DNA of 64,000 nt. It comes from Sipunculus nudus. Its lineage: Eukaryota; Annelida; Sipuncula; Golfingiida; Sipunculidae. The notes beneath the pieces were generated by a model, which was given only the letters and a program-made list of their open reading frames with translations, was not told the DNA's origin and ran no database searches. Position 1 is the stretch's first letter; each line of letters opens with the position of its first letter. Position numbers and translations under genes: made by a program. The stretch lies in assembly GCA_026874595.1 (NCBI GenBank), contig CM049306.1, positions 62,192,019 to 62,256,018 on the forward strand. Direction: 5' to 3'. This document shows, in pieces, positions 46,863 through 58,112 of the stretch.

Positions 46863-47027
46863 ATGACAGTTCGAGAAGTGGATGAAAATGTAAAAGTAGT
46901 GTCAGAAATGGCGTGCACATCTGCACATACTAGAAATGATGCGAACCCAATAGCTTGTACTGTCACCCCATCGTCTTCAGTTCATCTTAAATCGACGTTT
47001 GGGGTGACAAGCTGTCGCTACGACTGA
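46863..47027 (+). CDS. Short open frame cut off by F2 repeat, unknown
   Basis: The ATG begins MTVREVDENVKVVSEM and runs 54 codons to a TGA that lies inside F2 repeat sequence, so the natural C terminus is probably lost or supplied by an unseen downstream exon. Codon use looks protein-like, with no low-complexity bias. No family is recognised. The leader carries a possible 43-bp intron and ETS-like words. It may be the 5' end of a host gene captured or truncated by the repeat. Confidence 0.3.
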   Translation: MTVREVDENVKVVSEMACTSAHTRNDANPIACTVTPSSSVHLKSTFGVTSCRYD

Positions 47028-48691
47028 CCAACCTGCTTGCAGAAATCGAAGATTTCCGGCAAGCAATAAACAGACAGTTGCGACTGGCCAACCTGCCTGC
47101 AGAAATGGAAGATTTCCGGCAACCAATTAAAAAAAAAACGGTTCGGGTCCTTTCCTGAAGGACTCACCGACTGAAACTTTGGACAGCAATCACCTGCATG
47201 CGCACAGATGCGCAGGCACGCGTTTTAGGTCTGACCAGGTCTGACCAGGTCTGAGGGCACACTGGAATGGTGACATTCCTATGGCCCTGAGAAAATGGTC
47301 AGCCCGTCCGGTATATTTATTCACAAGTTTTTACCAGGAAATGGCCGTGGTCCCCGCTACGCCAATTAATTCATCCCGTCGGCTGCGGGCCTGAATTGGC
47401 ATTTGGCCCGATGGACCCTACACAAAACGAGCAAACTGCGCTGATTGTCGCTCATACCTACACGAGTCTTTGTCTTACTAAAACGCGTGTCATCGTGCAT
47501 TCCTGCATGACTCTGTGCATTCAGGTTTCCCTCCGTTTATAAAGTTTATATGGACATACTGACAAAGTGACACAAGACCGAGACCAGATGACTTAACCAG
47601 GTTATGGAGAAGACTCAGACGAAGAACATAAGCTATGGTTTATGTAATTGAGTCTTTGGGTTTTAGAGATATGGCCAATATGATGATATGTGTGTGAGGG
47701 TCATGTGCAGCGCCCCCTAGCGGCCAATTCTGGAAAATGAAAAATCGGTTTCGAGATATTAGTGTAAGACATAAGATGTAATAGTTTTAAAAGGATTCTT
47801 TCAAAACTGTGTCCTGTAGAATGCTATATGTGAGACGCAAGAACCGGCAAGCAAGCGGATTTGAGGACAACTGAGAAACAGACGGACACACAGACAAAGT
47901 GACACAAGATTGAGACCAGATGACTAAACGAGTTCATGAAGAAGACTTAGAGGAAAAAAATACAATATAGTTTTTGTAATTGAGGCTTATAATTTTGGAG
48001 ATATTGCCAAAACATGATATGTTGGAGAGGTTTGCACCCAGCGCCCCCTAGCGGCCGAATTAAAAAAATGAAAAATTGATTTCGAGATAATAGTGTAGGA
48101 CTTAAGATATGCCAGTTTCAAAAAGATTCCTGCAAAACTGTGGCCTCCAGGGCAAGATTACTGAAATCTCGAAATATCTCGTTTGACGAGATATTATACG
48201 AGATATTGCGAGACTCTTAATAGAATCTTGTAGTACTAGGTGAATGCTACCTGAAGCAAAAAACTAGACCTCTGTAGCTTTAAAACTGACAAATTTAGAA
48301 AAATATCAGCACTTTTCCCCAAAAATGCGTTACCATGGTTACCGCAAATTGTGTCAGCTACACACCAGAAAACAGGCCTTGGAATGACGATTAAAATGAG
48401 CTACTGTTGAAGTAGATACGACCAATATTAACACAGATATGAACAAAAAACCGTTTTGTATACTTTTGATGACCTTGACCTTGACATTTGACCTATAATG
48501 CCCAAAAACAATAGGCCTCCAGGACTTTTGCTTGTCTACCAGCTGTATAAGTTTGAAAGCAATTGCTGGAAAATTGTGGCCTGTAGAGAGTACACAGACA
48601 GACAGACAAACAAACAAACAAACAGACAAACAGACATCCGCGACTGACCAACCTGCTTGCAGAAATCGAAGATTTCCGGCAAGCAACAAAC
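47021..48691 (+). repeat. 1,671-bp duplicated block, second copy
   Basis: Same as 39850-41520. It ends exactly at the F2 3' terminus 'ggcaagcaacaaac', and another F2 5' end (AACTAGACGACC) begins there. Confidence 0.85.
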
Positions 48692-49498
48692 TAGACGACC
48701 ATAGGTCGAGAGCTTGCCGGACTTAAATGACAAACAAATGGAGAAACAGGACAAACTGACGGTTTTCTATCAATTGAATGACTTTTAAAGCGATTGCTGG
48801 AACGTTTGGCCTGTTGAACGACATATATCACACAAAAGAACATGAAATCAAACATAGCTCAAAACAGACAAATATACTGACACACCTGAGAAAACAGACT
48901 ACAAGTGAAGGTAGAGTTTATAATGTCGGAGATATGGCCAAAAAATGATATGGTATGGAGGCTCTACCGCAGCATCCCCTAGCGGCCATATCCCAAAAAT
49001 TAAAAAAATTCTTTTGAGATATTATTGTAAGAAATGTTCCAAAATGTATATATTATTGTAAGAGATGTTCCAATTCCAAAAGGATTCCTTCAAAACTGTG
49101 GCCTGAAGATTGCTAACTGTAAGACGCAAGATCCAGCAATCAGGCGAAAATGAGGATCACTTACAAACAGACAGACATACTGAAAAACTGTGGCCTGAAG
49201 ATTGCTAACTGTAAGACGCAAGATCCAGCAAGCAGGTGAAATAGAGGATCACTGACAAACAGACAGACATACTGAAAAAGTGACACAAGAATAAGACCAG
49301 ATGACTAACTCAGATTATGTAGAAGATTCAAAGGAAGACAAAAAGTCATAGTGTTTGTAATTGAAGTTTATAGTTTTGTAGATATGGCAAAGAAATATAT
49401 ATAGGGGAGAGGCGAGTGCAACGCCCCCTATTGGCAATATCCAGAAAATGAATAATCTGTTTCGAGATATTACTGTAAGATGTTAGATGTAATAGTTT

Positions 49499-50744
49499 AA
49501 CAAGTGACCCATGGGTCATGACGCTCAGCTGCCAAGCATGACCTGCCACATCATGGGCTGAGATTCACAACTTCCAGTCACATTTTGAAGAACCAATTTG
49601 CCAATATGTTGAAATTTTCTACGACAACAGAAATATACATCACTTATGTCTGGTTAAAACACAGTGACTATATGGTCTTAGGAAAAATGAATGATTGTTA
49701 AGCTATCAGTAACTATTCCCATAGCTTGCTTGATACCTGACAGTCTCAAAAGAAACACCACAAAGGGCAAATATAAGATCAAAATATATAGCAAAAATCA
49801 AGGAAATCCATGCAAGAATTATTGAGAAACGGGTGCTTATAAACATGAAGTTTGAATCAAATTGAGTGACGCATAGATGTGGCATATGTGAAAGACTGAA
49901 GGTTTGGGTTGAATAGTTTCACTTGCAAAATGTTCACAACCATTTAGAATAATTAAGTAATGTGTCCTTGACCTTTGACCTTTTGAACTCGACATCGACA
50001 GGCTTCTTCCCCTATTGGTAGGTTAGCCATATATGACAAATGGAAGGTATAGATTGAAAAGTTTCCTGAAAATGACTCCACAAAAAAAGTGGGTGCAGTG
50101 AACTTCACCTTTGACCTCAAATTCAACAGGTCTGTTCCCCCCCTGTTGGCAGAGAAGCGATATCAGTGCTGGGAAGTTTGGAATGAAATGTCTAGCTTGA
50201 AATGTTTTCACAAACTTTTAAAAAAATTGGATCCTGTGACCCTGATCTTTGATCTTGTGACCTAAAAATCTATAGGATTCTTCTCCCTCTTAGTAGGTGA
50301 AATATATGTAAAAGTTCAAAGAATTGGGATGAAAGATTTGGCTTTAAATGCATCCACAGGCATTAAATAAAGGGACTACTGTGACCTTGACCTTTGACCT
50401 GTTGACTTCAAAATAATTATGGTTCTTCCCCTGTTGGTAGATGAGCTGTATGTGAAAGATGGAAGGTTTTGGATGAAAATTTTAGCTAAAAGAATTATTT
50501 CTGGGGGGTGCATACACTCCCTGTAACTTCGAGAATATAGGTCAGTGACCTAATTTTAGGTTTGCAAGGAGATCATTTGAGAACCTCTAAGACTACATAG
50601 GGTTCATGACCCTAGCCCGTACAGTTACGATTTGTGCCCTGCTAACAGACGGACGGCCGGTCAGCAGGATAAACAGATGGAAGGACGACGGACAAAGACC
50701 CATCGCTATAGCCAGGCATGAGTGAAAGTCAGCTGAGCTAAAAA
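49499..50744 (+). mobile_element. F1 element of the GACCTTTGACC class, complete (1.25 kb)
   Basis: It starts AACAAGTGACCCATGGGTCA, then GCTCAGCTG, and ends 'agtcagctgagctaaaa'. The interior has four 'ccttgacctttgacc'-type monomers and one piece of the 335-bp monomer ('gttacgatttgtgccctgc'). It is inserted in an F2 monomer. Confidence 0.85.
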
Positions 50745-51479
50745 TGATCCTTGCAAAACGGTGGCCTGTAGAATGCTATCAGTGAGACTCAAGAACCAAA
50801 AAGCCGGCGAATTTGAGGACAACTGACAAACAAACAGACAAACTTACAAAGGGACACAAGATGGAGACAAGATGACTTAATCAGGTTATGGAGAAGACTC
50901 AGAGGAAGAAAATAAGCTATAGTTTATGTAATTGAGGCTAATAATTTTGGAGATATGGCCAAATAATGATATACTGGATATGTTCGACTGCAGCGCCCTC
51001 TGGTGGACATCCTGAAATCGACAAATGCATTTCGTGATATTAGTGTATGACATAAGATGTAATAGTTTCAAAAGGATTCGTCCACATATCTGACTTGTTG
51101 ATTGCTATATCTAAAGTGCAAAAACTAGCAAGCAGGCGAATATGAGGATAAATGACAAACAGACAGACATACTGACAAAGTGACACTAGATGGAGCCAGG
51201 TGACTTGACCATGTTTTGAAGAAGACCAAGAGAAAGAAAATAAGCTATAGTTTGTGTAATATAGGTTTACTCTTACGGAAATATGTTCAAAAACTGATTT
51301 TTTTGGAAGGGTCAAGTGCAGCGCCCCCTAGCAACCATATCGGGAAAATGAAAAATAATTTTTGAGATATTAGTATAATACATTAGATGAAGGAACAAAC
51401 ATACACGGGTGACCAACATGCTTTCGAAAATCGAAGATTTCCGGCAAGTAATACAATGAATAAAGTCTGGACTGTGCCT

Positions 51480-51595
51480 CCAACATGTATGATAATAGAT
51501 AGGGCCCGGAAAGGCCGACAAGCACCGCTGCACACGCCGGCTGCCCACCGTAAGGACCCTGTCGCCACTAGCGGCAATTGCACGTGTCTTCGTGG
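51480..51595. repeat. GC-rich module, also at 53806-53935
   Basis: 'actgtgcctccaacatgta' opens both copies and 'gcacgtgtcttcgtgg' closes them. It is clearly GC-richer than its surroundings. Function is not recognised, and the frames inside it are not conserved as protein. Confidence 0.6.
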
Positions 51596-51597
51596 TA

Positions 51598-52460
51598 TGT
51601 ATCAGTTTCAAAAGGATGCCTGCATATCTGTGGCCTATAGGGCATGTCACCGTGAAATCACGAAATCTCATTCGACGAGAAACGGTGCGAGATTTTGCAA
51701 GATTTTTGGTTGGATCACCGAGAACTCACCAAGGGCTACAAGGTGCAAAAATTTTGACCCTTCTAGCATAAAAACTGACAGAGTTGGAAGCTGAAAACTG
51801 CATATTTTCAAAATTCAAAGGTTTTACCCCAAAAATAGAGAAATCTGGCAATAGCGCACTTTGGCACCCATGCGCAAAAATAAGCCCATGGACCCTAGTT
51901 TAAGGTGCTGTGATGGAAATGGCCCAATGTTTAATAGTTCTGGAGGTATAGCACCTAAACAAACTTTCATGTTTTTTCATCTGCAACGCCCCCTGGCGGC
52001 CATTTCCAAAATCTGAAAAACCCGTTTCGAGATATTCTTATGTTACATAAAATATCTCAGAATCAGTAAAATTGCTGCAAATTTGAAAAATATCACGAAA
52101 TTCCATGATTTCTCCCCAAAACTGCGTAACCATGGTAACAGCGAAATGAGGCAATTTTGCAGTGTTGGAAGTGGCCATGCAGTGGCAAATAAAACGGGCT
52201 ACAGATTAGGTGCCGACGGCTATTTTTGACGAAGGTATGAAGAAAAAACCGTTTTTGAGCTTTTTGGTGACCCTGACCTTGACCCTTGACCGATCATGAC
52301 CAAAAACAATAGGCTCCGAGAAGAACCGATTATACACTCTATCGATAAGTTTCAGGACGATTGGTGCAAAATTGTGGCCTGTAGAGCGGGGACATACAGA
52401 CAAACAAACAAACGGAACTGATCAACATACTTGTCGAAATCTCTGATTCCGGCAAGCAAT
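51598..52460 (+). repeat. Tandem duplication, unit 1 (copy at 52872-53734)
   Basis: About 863 bases repeat at a constant offset of 1,274 with only a few substitutions (for example 51660/52934 and 52214/53488). Confidence 0.85.
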
Positions 52461-52871
52461 AAACTATAACGCGACAGAAATGGCAAACCGGCCCGCAAAG
52501 AGTGCCTGTGGTCACTTATTTTATACGGCGAACGCTATAATTTTTGCAGTCACGGGAAAGCGTGTCTGTCTTTCATACTAAAACGCGTGCATGCATGCGT
52601 GATGGCATGTGTATTTCTGCATGCGGGTTTTAAATTTTACAAAGTTGCTAAAATTTGTGGGGACCGTGTATGATTAAACAAAAGAGGTCATGGGCAGAAA
52701 GGCCCTGAAACGCCAATTCATATGGTGTACAGTTTATGTACCTAAAATGTGTAGTTTTGGAGATATGGTTAAACAATGATAGTAGGTACGGGGTTGCAGT
52801 GCAGCGCCCCCTAGCGGTAATTTTCCAAAAACTGAACAATTGCTTTCGAGATATTAGTGTATGACGTAACA

Positions 52872-53734
52872 TGTATCAGTTTCAAAAGGATGCCTGCATA
52901 TCTGTGGCCTATAGGGCATGTCACCGTGAAATCGCGAAATCTCATTCGACGAGAAACGGTGCGAGATTTTGCAAGATTTTTGGTTGGATCACCGAGAACT
53001 CACCAAGGGCTACAAGGTGCAAAAATTTTGACCCTTCTCGCATAAAAACTGACAGAGTTGGAAGCTGAAAACTGCATATTTTCAAAATTCAAAGGTTTTA
53101 CCCCAAAAATAGAGAAATCTGGCAATAGCGCACTTTGGCACCCATGCGCAAAAATAAGCCCATGGACCCTAGTTTAAGGTGCTGTGATGGAAATGGCCCA
53201 ATGTTTAATAGTTCTGGAGGTATAGCACCTAAACAAACTTTCATGTTTTTTCATCTGCAACGCCCCCTGGCGGCCATTTCCAAAATCTGAAAAACCCGTT
53301 TCGAGATATTCTTATGTTACATAAAATATCTCAGAATCAGTAAAATTGCTGCAAATTTGAAAAATATCACGAAATTCCATGATTTCTCCCCAAAACTGCG
53401 TAACCATGGTAACAGCGAAATGAGGCAATTTTGCAGTGTTGGAAGTGGCCATGCAGTGGCAAATAAAACGGGCTACAGATTAGGTGCCTACGGCTATTTT
53501 TGACGAAGGTATGAAGAAAAAACCGTTTTTGAGCTTTTTGGTGACCCTGACCTTGACCCTTGACCGATCATGACCAAAAACAATAGGCTCCGAGAAGAAC
53601 CGATTATACACTCTATCGATAAGTTTCAGGACGATTGGTGCAAAATTGTGGCCTGTAGAGCGGGGACATACAGACAAACAAACAAACGGAACTGATCAAC
53701 ATACTTGTCGAAATCTCTGATTCCGGCAAGCAAC
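52872..53734 (+). repeat. Tandem duplication, unit 2
   Basis: Near-identical to 51598-52460. The spacer 52461-52871 contains a GC-richer segment related to 39960-40375 ('actaaaacgcgtg'). Confidence 0.85.
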
Positions 53735-53798
53735 AAACAGACATCCGCGACTGACCAACCTGCTTGCAGAAATCGAAGATTTCCGGCAAGCAATAAAG

Positions 53799-54975
53799 TT
53801 GTGACTGTGCCTCCAACATGTACGATAATAGATGGGGCCCGGAGAGGCCGTCACGGACCGCTGCACACGCCGGCCGCCCACCGTAAGGACCCTGCCGCCA
53901 CTTGCGGCGACGGCACGTGTCTTCGTGGTTTGGCGTAAAACGGCGCGAGATTTGACGAGACTAACAATGTAACCCCTGAATGTGACCGCGAGTGTCAGCC
54001 GCTATGCAGCGCTGCAAACCATGTGTCTGTAGCGTCAAAAATGACAGAATTATAGGCATTTCTTTGAATGGTCACGTGTTCTCGTTTCACGAGAAACGGT
54101 GCGGGATATGACGAGACTTGCGATTGAACGGCTTAGAACTAGAGGGATGCTGTCTAACGCCAAAAACCAGACCTTTCTATCGCAAATATCAACAGAGATA
54201 GAAGCTGGAAAACTCCGCATTTTCAGATTGTCAAGTTTTACCCCAAAATTCGGTAACCATGGTAACGGCAGCACAAAGCTACATGTGCGAAGGGATAAGC
54301 CAATGTTCCTAGTTTCAGATACGACAAAAAAAAAATGGTGTCACGTTTAATATTTTTTGAGATATTGCAGAAAAATGATATGTTACAGTGTTTCATGTAC
54401 CACGCCCCCTGGTGGCTATTTCCAAAAAATGAAAAATTGGTTTCGAGATATTTCTAAATAACACAAAATATGTCATTTTCAAAGTCATAGTTTAAAAAAT
54501 GCGACCTGTAAGCCATATTTAATGAAATCTCGAAAATTCTCGTTTGACGAGAAATGGTGCGAGATTTTACGAGACTTTCACTTGTATGATAAAAAGCTTA
54601 TTTAGTACTATCTGATGCAAAAAACTAGAACTCTCTAGCTTTAAAAATGACAAAGTAAGAAAAATTAGGCCTTTTATTTTCGAAAATCATGAGTTTTCCC
54701 CAAAAATGTGTAACCATAGAAACAGCAGATTTCAGCAACATATATATCAGAAGAAAGGCCTTGGAATGCCGATTAAAATGAGCCATGTTTGAAGTGGCTA
54801 TGACAAATAGTAATGGAGATATGAATAAAAGAGCACTTTAGGAACTTTTGATGACCTTGACCTTGACCTTTGACCTATATTGCCCAAAAACAATAGGCCT
54901 CCAGGACTTTTCCTTGTCTACCATCTGTGTAAGTTTAAAAGCAATTGCTGCAAAATTGTGGCCTGTAGAGAGTAC

Positions 54976-55010
<35 letters not shown>

Positions 55011-55070
55011 AACAGACATCCGCGACTGACCAACCTGCTTGCAGAAATCGAAGATTTCCGGCAAGCAACA
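53799..55070 (+). repeat. F2 body and 3' end
   Basis: It begins with the GC-rich module, followed by two or more diverged F2 monomers, the 3' domain with 'gatgaccttgacc' and one terminal hairpin at about 55042-55066. Confidence 0.7.
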
Positions 55071-56556
55071 AACTAGATGACCTGAGGTCACGCGCTTGCC
55101 GGAAATGATGTTAAGTTAGTCAGATGAACGAGCAGTGTCAAAGTGAAAGAAAATAATCCATAGTTTGTGAAGAAAAAACCAAAATTAACAAAGTTCTAAA
55201 GAAAATAAGATTTTGATATATTTTTTATCACCTTGACCTTGACCTTTGACTTATTTGAATAATAAACATAGGACTTCCAGATATCATCACGATATATGAC
55301 AAGTGTAATTTACAAAACGATTCCTGCAAAACTGTGGCCAGTAGAATGCTACATGTGAGACGCTAGAACCAGGAAGCAGGCGAAATTGAGGAAAACTGAC
55401 AAACAGACAAACATACTGACAAACTGACCCAAGATTGAGAACAGATGACTTAATCATATTATGAAGAAACCTCAGAGGAAGACAATAAGCTATAGTTTTT
55501 GTAAATGAGGTTAATAGTTTGGAGATATGGGCAAAAAATGATATGTTGTGCAAGTTTGAGTGCACCGCCCCCTAGAAGCCAATTCTGGAAAATGAAAAAT
55601 CGGTTTCTAGATATTAGTGTAGGACATAAGATGTAATAGTTTTAAAACGATTCTTTCAAAACTGTGGCCTGTAGAATGCTATATGTGAGACGCAAGAACC
55701 GGCAAGCAAGCGGATTTGAGGACAACTGAGAAACAGACGGATACACAGACAAAGTGAGACAAGATTGAGACCAGATGACTAAACTAGTTCACGAAGAAGT
55801 CTTAGGGGAAAAAAATAAACTATAGTTTTTGTAATTGAGGCTTATAATTTTGGAGATATTGCCAAAACATGATATGTTGGAGAGGTTTGCACCCAGCGCC
55901 CCCTAGCGGCCGAATTCAAAAAATGAAAAATTGATTTCGAGATAATAGTGTAGGACTTATGATATGTCAGTTTCAAAAATATTCCTGCAAAACTGTGGCC
56001 TCCAGGGCAAGATTACTGAAATCGCGAAATATCTCGTTTGACGAGATATTATACCAGATATTGCGAGACTCTTAATAGAATCTTGCAGTACTTGTTAAAT
56101 GCTACCTGATGCAAAAAACTAGACCTCTCTAGCTGTAAAACTGCCAAAGTTAGAAAAATAAGGCCCCTTATTTTCGAATATCATGACTTTTTCCCAAAAA
56201 TTCGTAACCATGGTTACGGCGCATTTGAGTCAGGTACACACCAGATGACAGGCCTTGGAATGACGATTAAAATGAGCTATGTTTGAAGAAGATACGACTA
56301 ATAGTGACAAAGATATGAAGAAAAAAACGTTTTGAGAAGTTTTGATGACCTTGACCTTGACCTTTGACCTGTATTGCCCAAAAACAATAGGCCTCGAGGA
56401 CTTTTGCTTGTCTATCAGCTGTATAAGTTTAAAGAGAATTGATGCAAAATTGTGGCCTGTAGAGAGTACACAGACAGACAAACAGACAAACAAACAGACA
56501 TCCGCGACTGACCAACCTGCTTGCCGAAATCGAAGATTTCCGGCAAGCAACAAACA
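55071..56556 (+). mobile_element. F2 element copy, complete
   Basis: It starts AACTAGATGACCTGAGGTCA, has two full monomers and the 3' domain, and ends with hairpin 'gaaatcgaagatttccggca' and 'agcaacaaac' (about 56526-56556). Confidence 0.85.
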
Positions 56557-58111
56557 AACTAGATGACCAGAGGTCACGCGCTTGCCGGAAATGACGTTAA
56601 GTTAGTAAGATAAACGATCAATGTCAAAGTGAAAGAAAATAATCCCTAGTTTGTAAAGATAGGATCAATATTAACAAAGTTCTGAAGAAAAAAAATGTTG
56701 ATATGTTTCCATCACCTTGACCTTTGACTTATTTGAATAATAAACATAGGGCTTCCAGATATCATTACGAAATATGACAAGTGTAAGTTACAAAGCGATT
56801 CTTGCAAAATTGTGGCCAGTAGAATACTACATGTGAGACGCAAGAACCAGGAAGCAGGTGAAATTGAGGACAACTGACAAACAGACAAACATACTGACAA
56901 ACTGACCAAAGATTGAGACCAGTTGACTTAATCATGTGATGGAGAAACCTCAGAGAAAGATAATAAGCTATAGTTTATGTAAATTAGGTTTATAGTTTTG
57001 GAGATATGGGCAAAAAATGATATGTTGTGGAAGTTTGAGTGCACCGCCCCCTAGCGGCCATATCTGGAAAATGAAAAATTAGTTTCGAGATATTAGTGTA
57101 AGACATAAAATGTAATAGTTTTAAAAGGATTCTTTGAAACTGGGACCTGTAGAATGCTATATGTAAGACGCAAGAACCGGCAAGCAAGCAAGCGAATTTG
57201 AGGACAACTGAGAAACAGACGGACACACTGACAAAGTGACTCAAGATTGAGTCGAAATGACTACACCAGGATTTAGAAAAGACTCAGAGGATGAAAATAA
57301 GCTATAGTTTATGTAATTGAGGCTCACAGTTTTGGAGATATGGCCAAAACATGATATGTTGGGGAGGTTTGTATACAGCGCCACCTAGCGGCTGCATTCA
57401 AAAAATGGAAAAACTATTTCGAGATAATAGTGTAGGACTTACGATATGTCAGTTTCAAAAAGATTCCTGCAAAACTGTGACCTCCAGGGCACGATTACTG
57501 AAATGTCGAAATATCTCGTTTGACGAGATATTATACGAGACATCGCAAGAATTTTAATAAAATCGTGCAGTACTTATTAAATGCTACCTGATGCAAAAAA
57601 CTAGACCTCTCTAGCTTTAAAAATGACAAAGTTAGAAAAAAAAGAGCCCAGATTTTCGAATATCATGACTTTTTCCCAAAAATTCGTAACCATGGTTACG
57701 GCCAATTTGAAGCTGCTACACACCAGAAGAAAGGCCTTGGAATGACGATTAAAATGAGCTATGTTTGAAGTAGATACGACTAATAGTAACAAAGATATGA
57801 AGAAAAAACCGTTTTGTATACTTTTGATGACCTTGACCTTGACCTTTGACCTATATTGACCAAAAACAATAGGCTTCCTGGAATTTTGATTCTTGACCAG
57901 CTTTGTCAGATGGAAAGCTATTGCTGCAAAATTGTGGCCTGTAGAGAGTCCACAGACAAACAAACAAACAAACAAACCAACAAACAGACATACGCAACTG
58001 ACCAACCAACTTGCCGAAATCGAAGATTTCCGGCAAGCAACAAACAGACAAACAGACATCCGCGACTGACCAACCTGCTTGCAGAAATCGAAGATCTCCG
58101 GCAAGCAATAA
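56557..58111 (+). mobile_element. F2 element copy, complete, two terminal hairpins
   Basis: It starts AACTAGATGACCAGAGGTCA. Its monomers carry 'cgccccctagcggcc' (57047) and a variant (57377). The 3' hairpins lie at about 58016-58040 and 58083-58108. Confidence 0.85.
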
Positions 58112-58112
58112 T

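Larger units (their letters stand above)
41689..47020. other. Non-F2 island with gene-like ends, holding an F1 copy
   Basis: The island is flanked by CGACTGACC on both sides (41680-41688 and 47021-47029). Apart from the F1 copy (42891-45553) its sequence is not repeated elsewhere in the window. Several ETS-like GGAAG/CTTCC words cluster at 41978-42230 and 46440-46700. The two clusters resemble each other in inverted orientation ('gatagaataag', 'actcggaag'). Confidence 0.6.
48689..53798 (+). mobile_element. F2 element(s), interrupted by F1
   Basis: The diverged 5' end AACTAGACGACCATAGGTCG is followed by 'gcttgccgg'. Monomers carry 'cgccccctagcggcc' variants. F1 is inserted at 49499-50744 ('gtaatagttt' rejoins 'atccttgcaaaac'). 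F2 3' hairpins lie near 51431, 53707 and 53770. It includes the 1,274-bp-period duplication. Confidence 0.7.
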
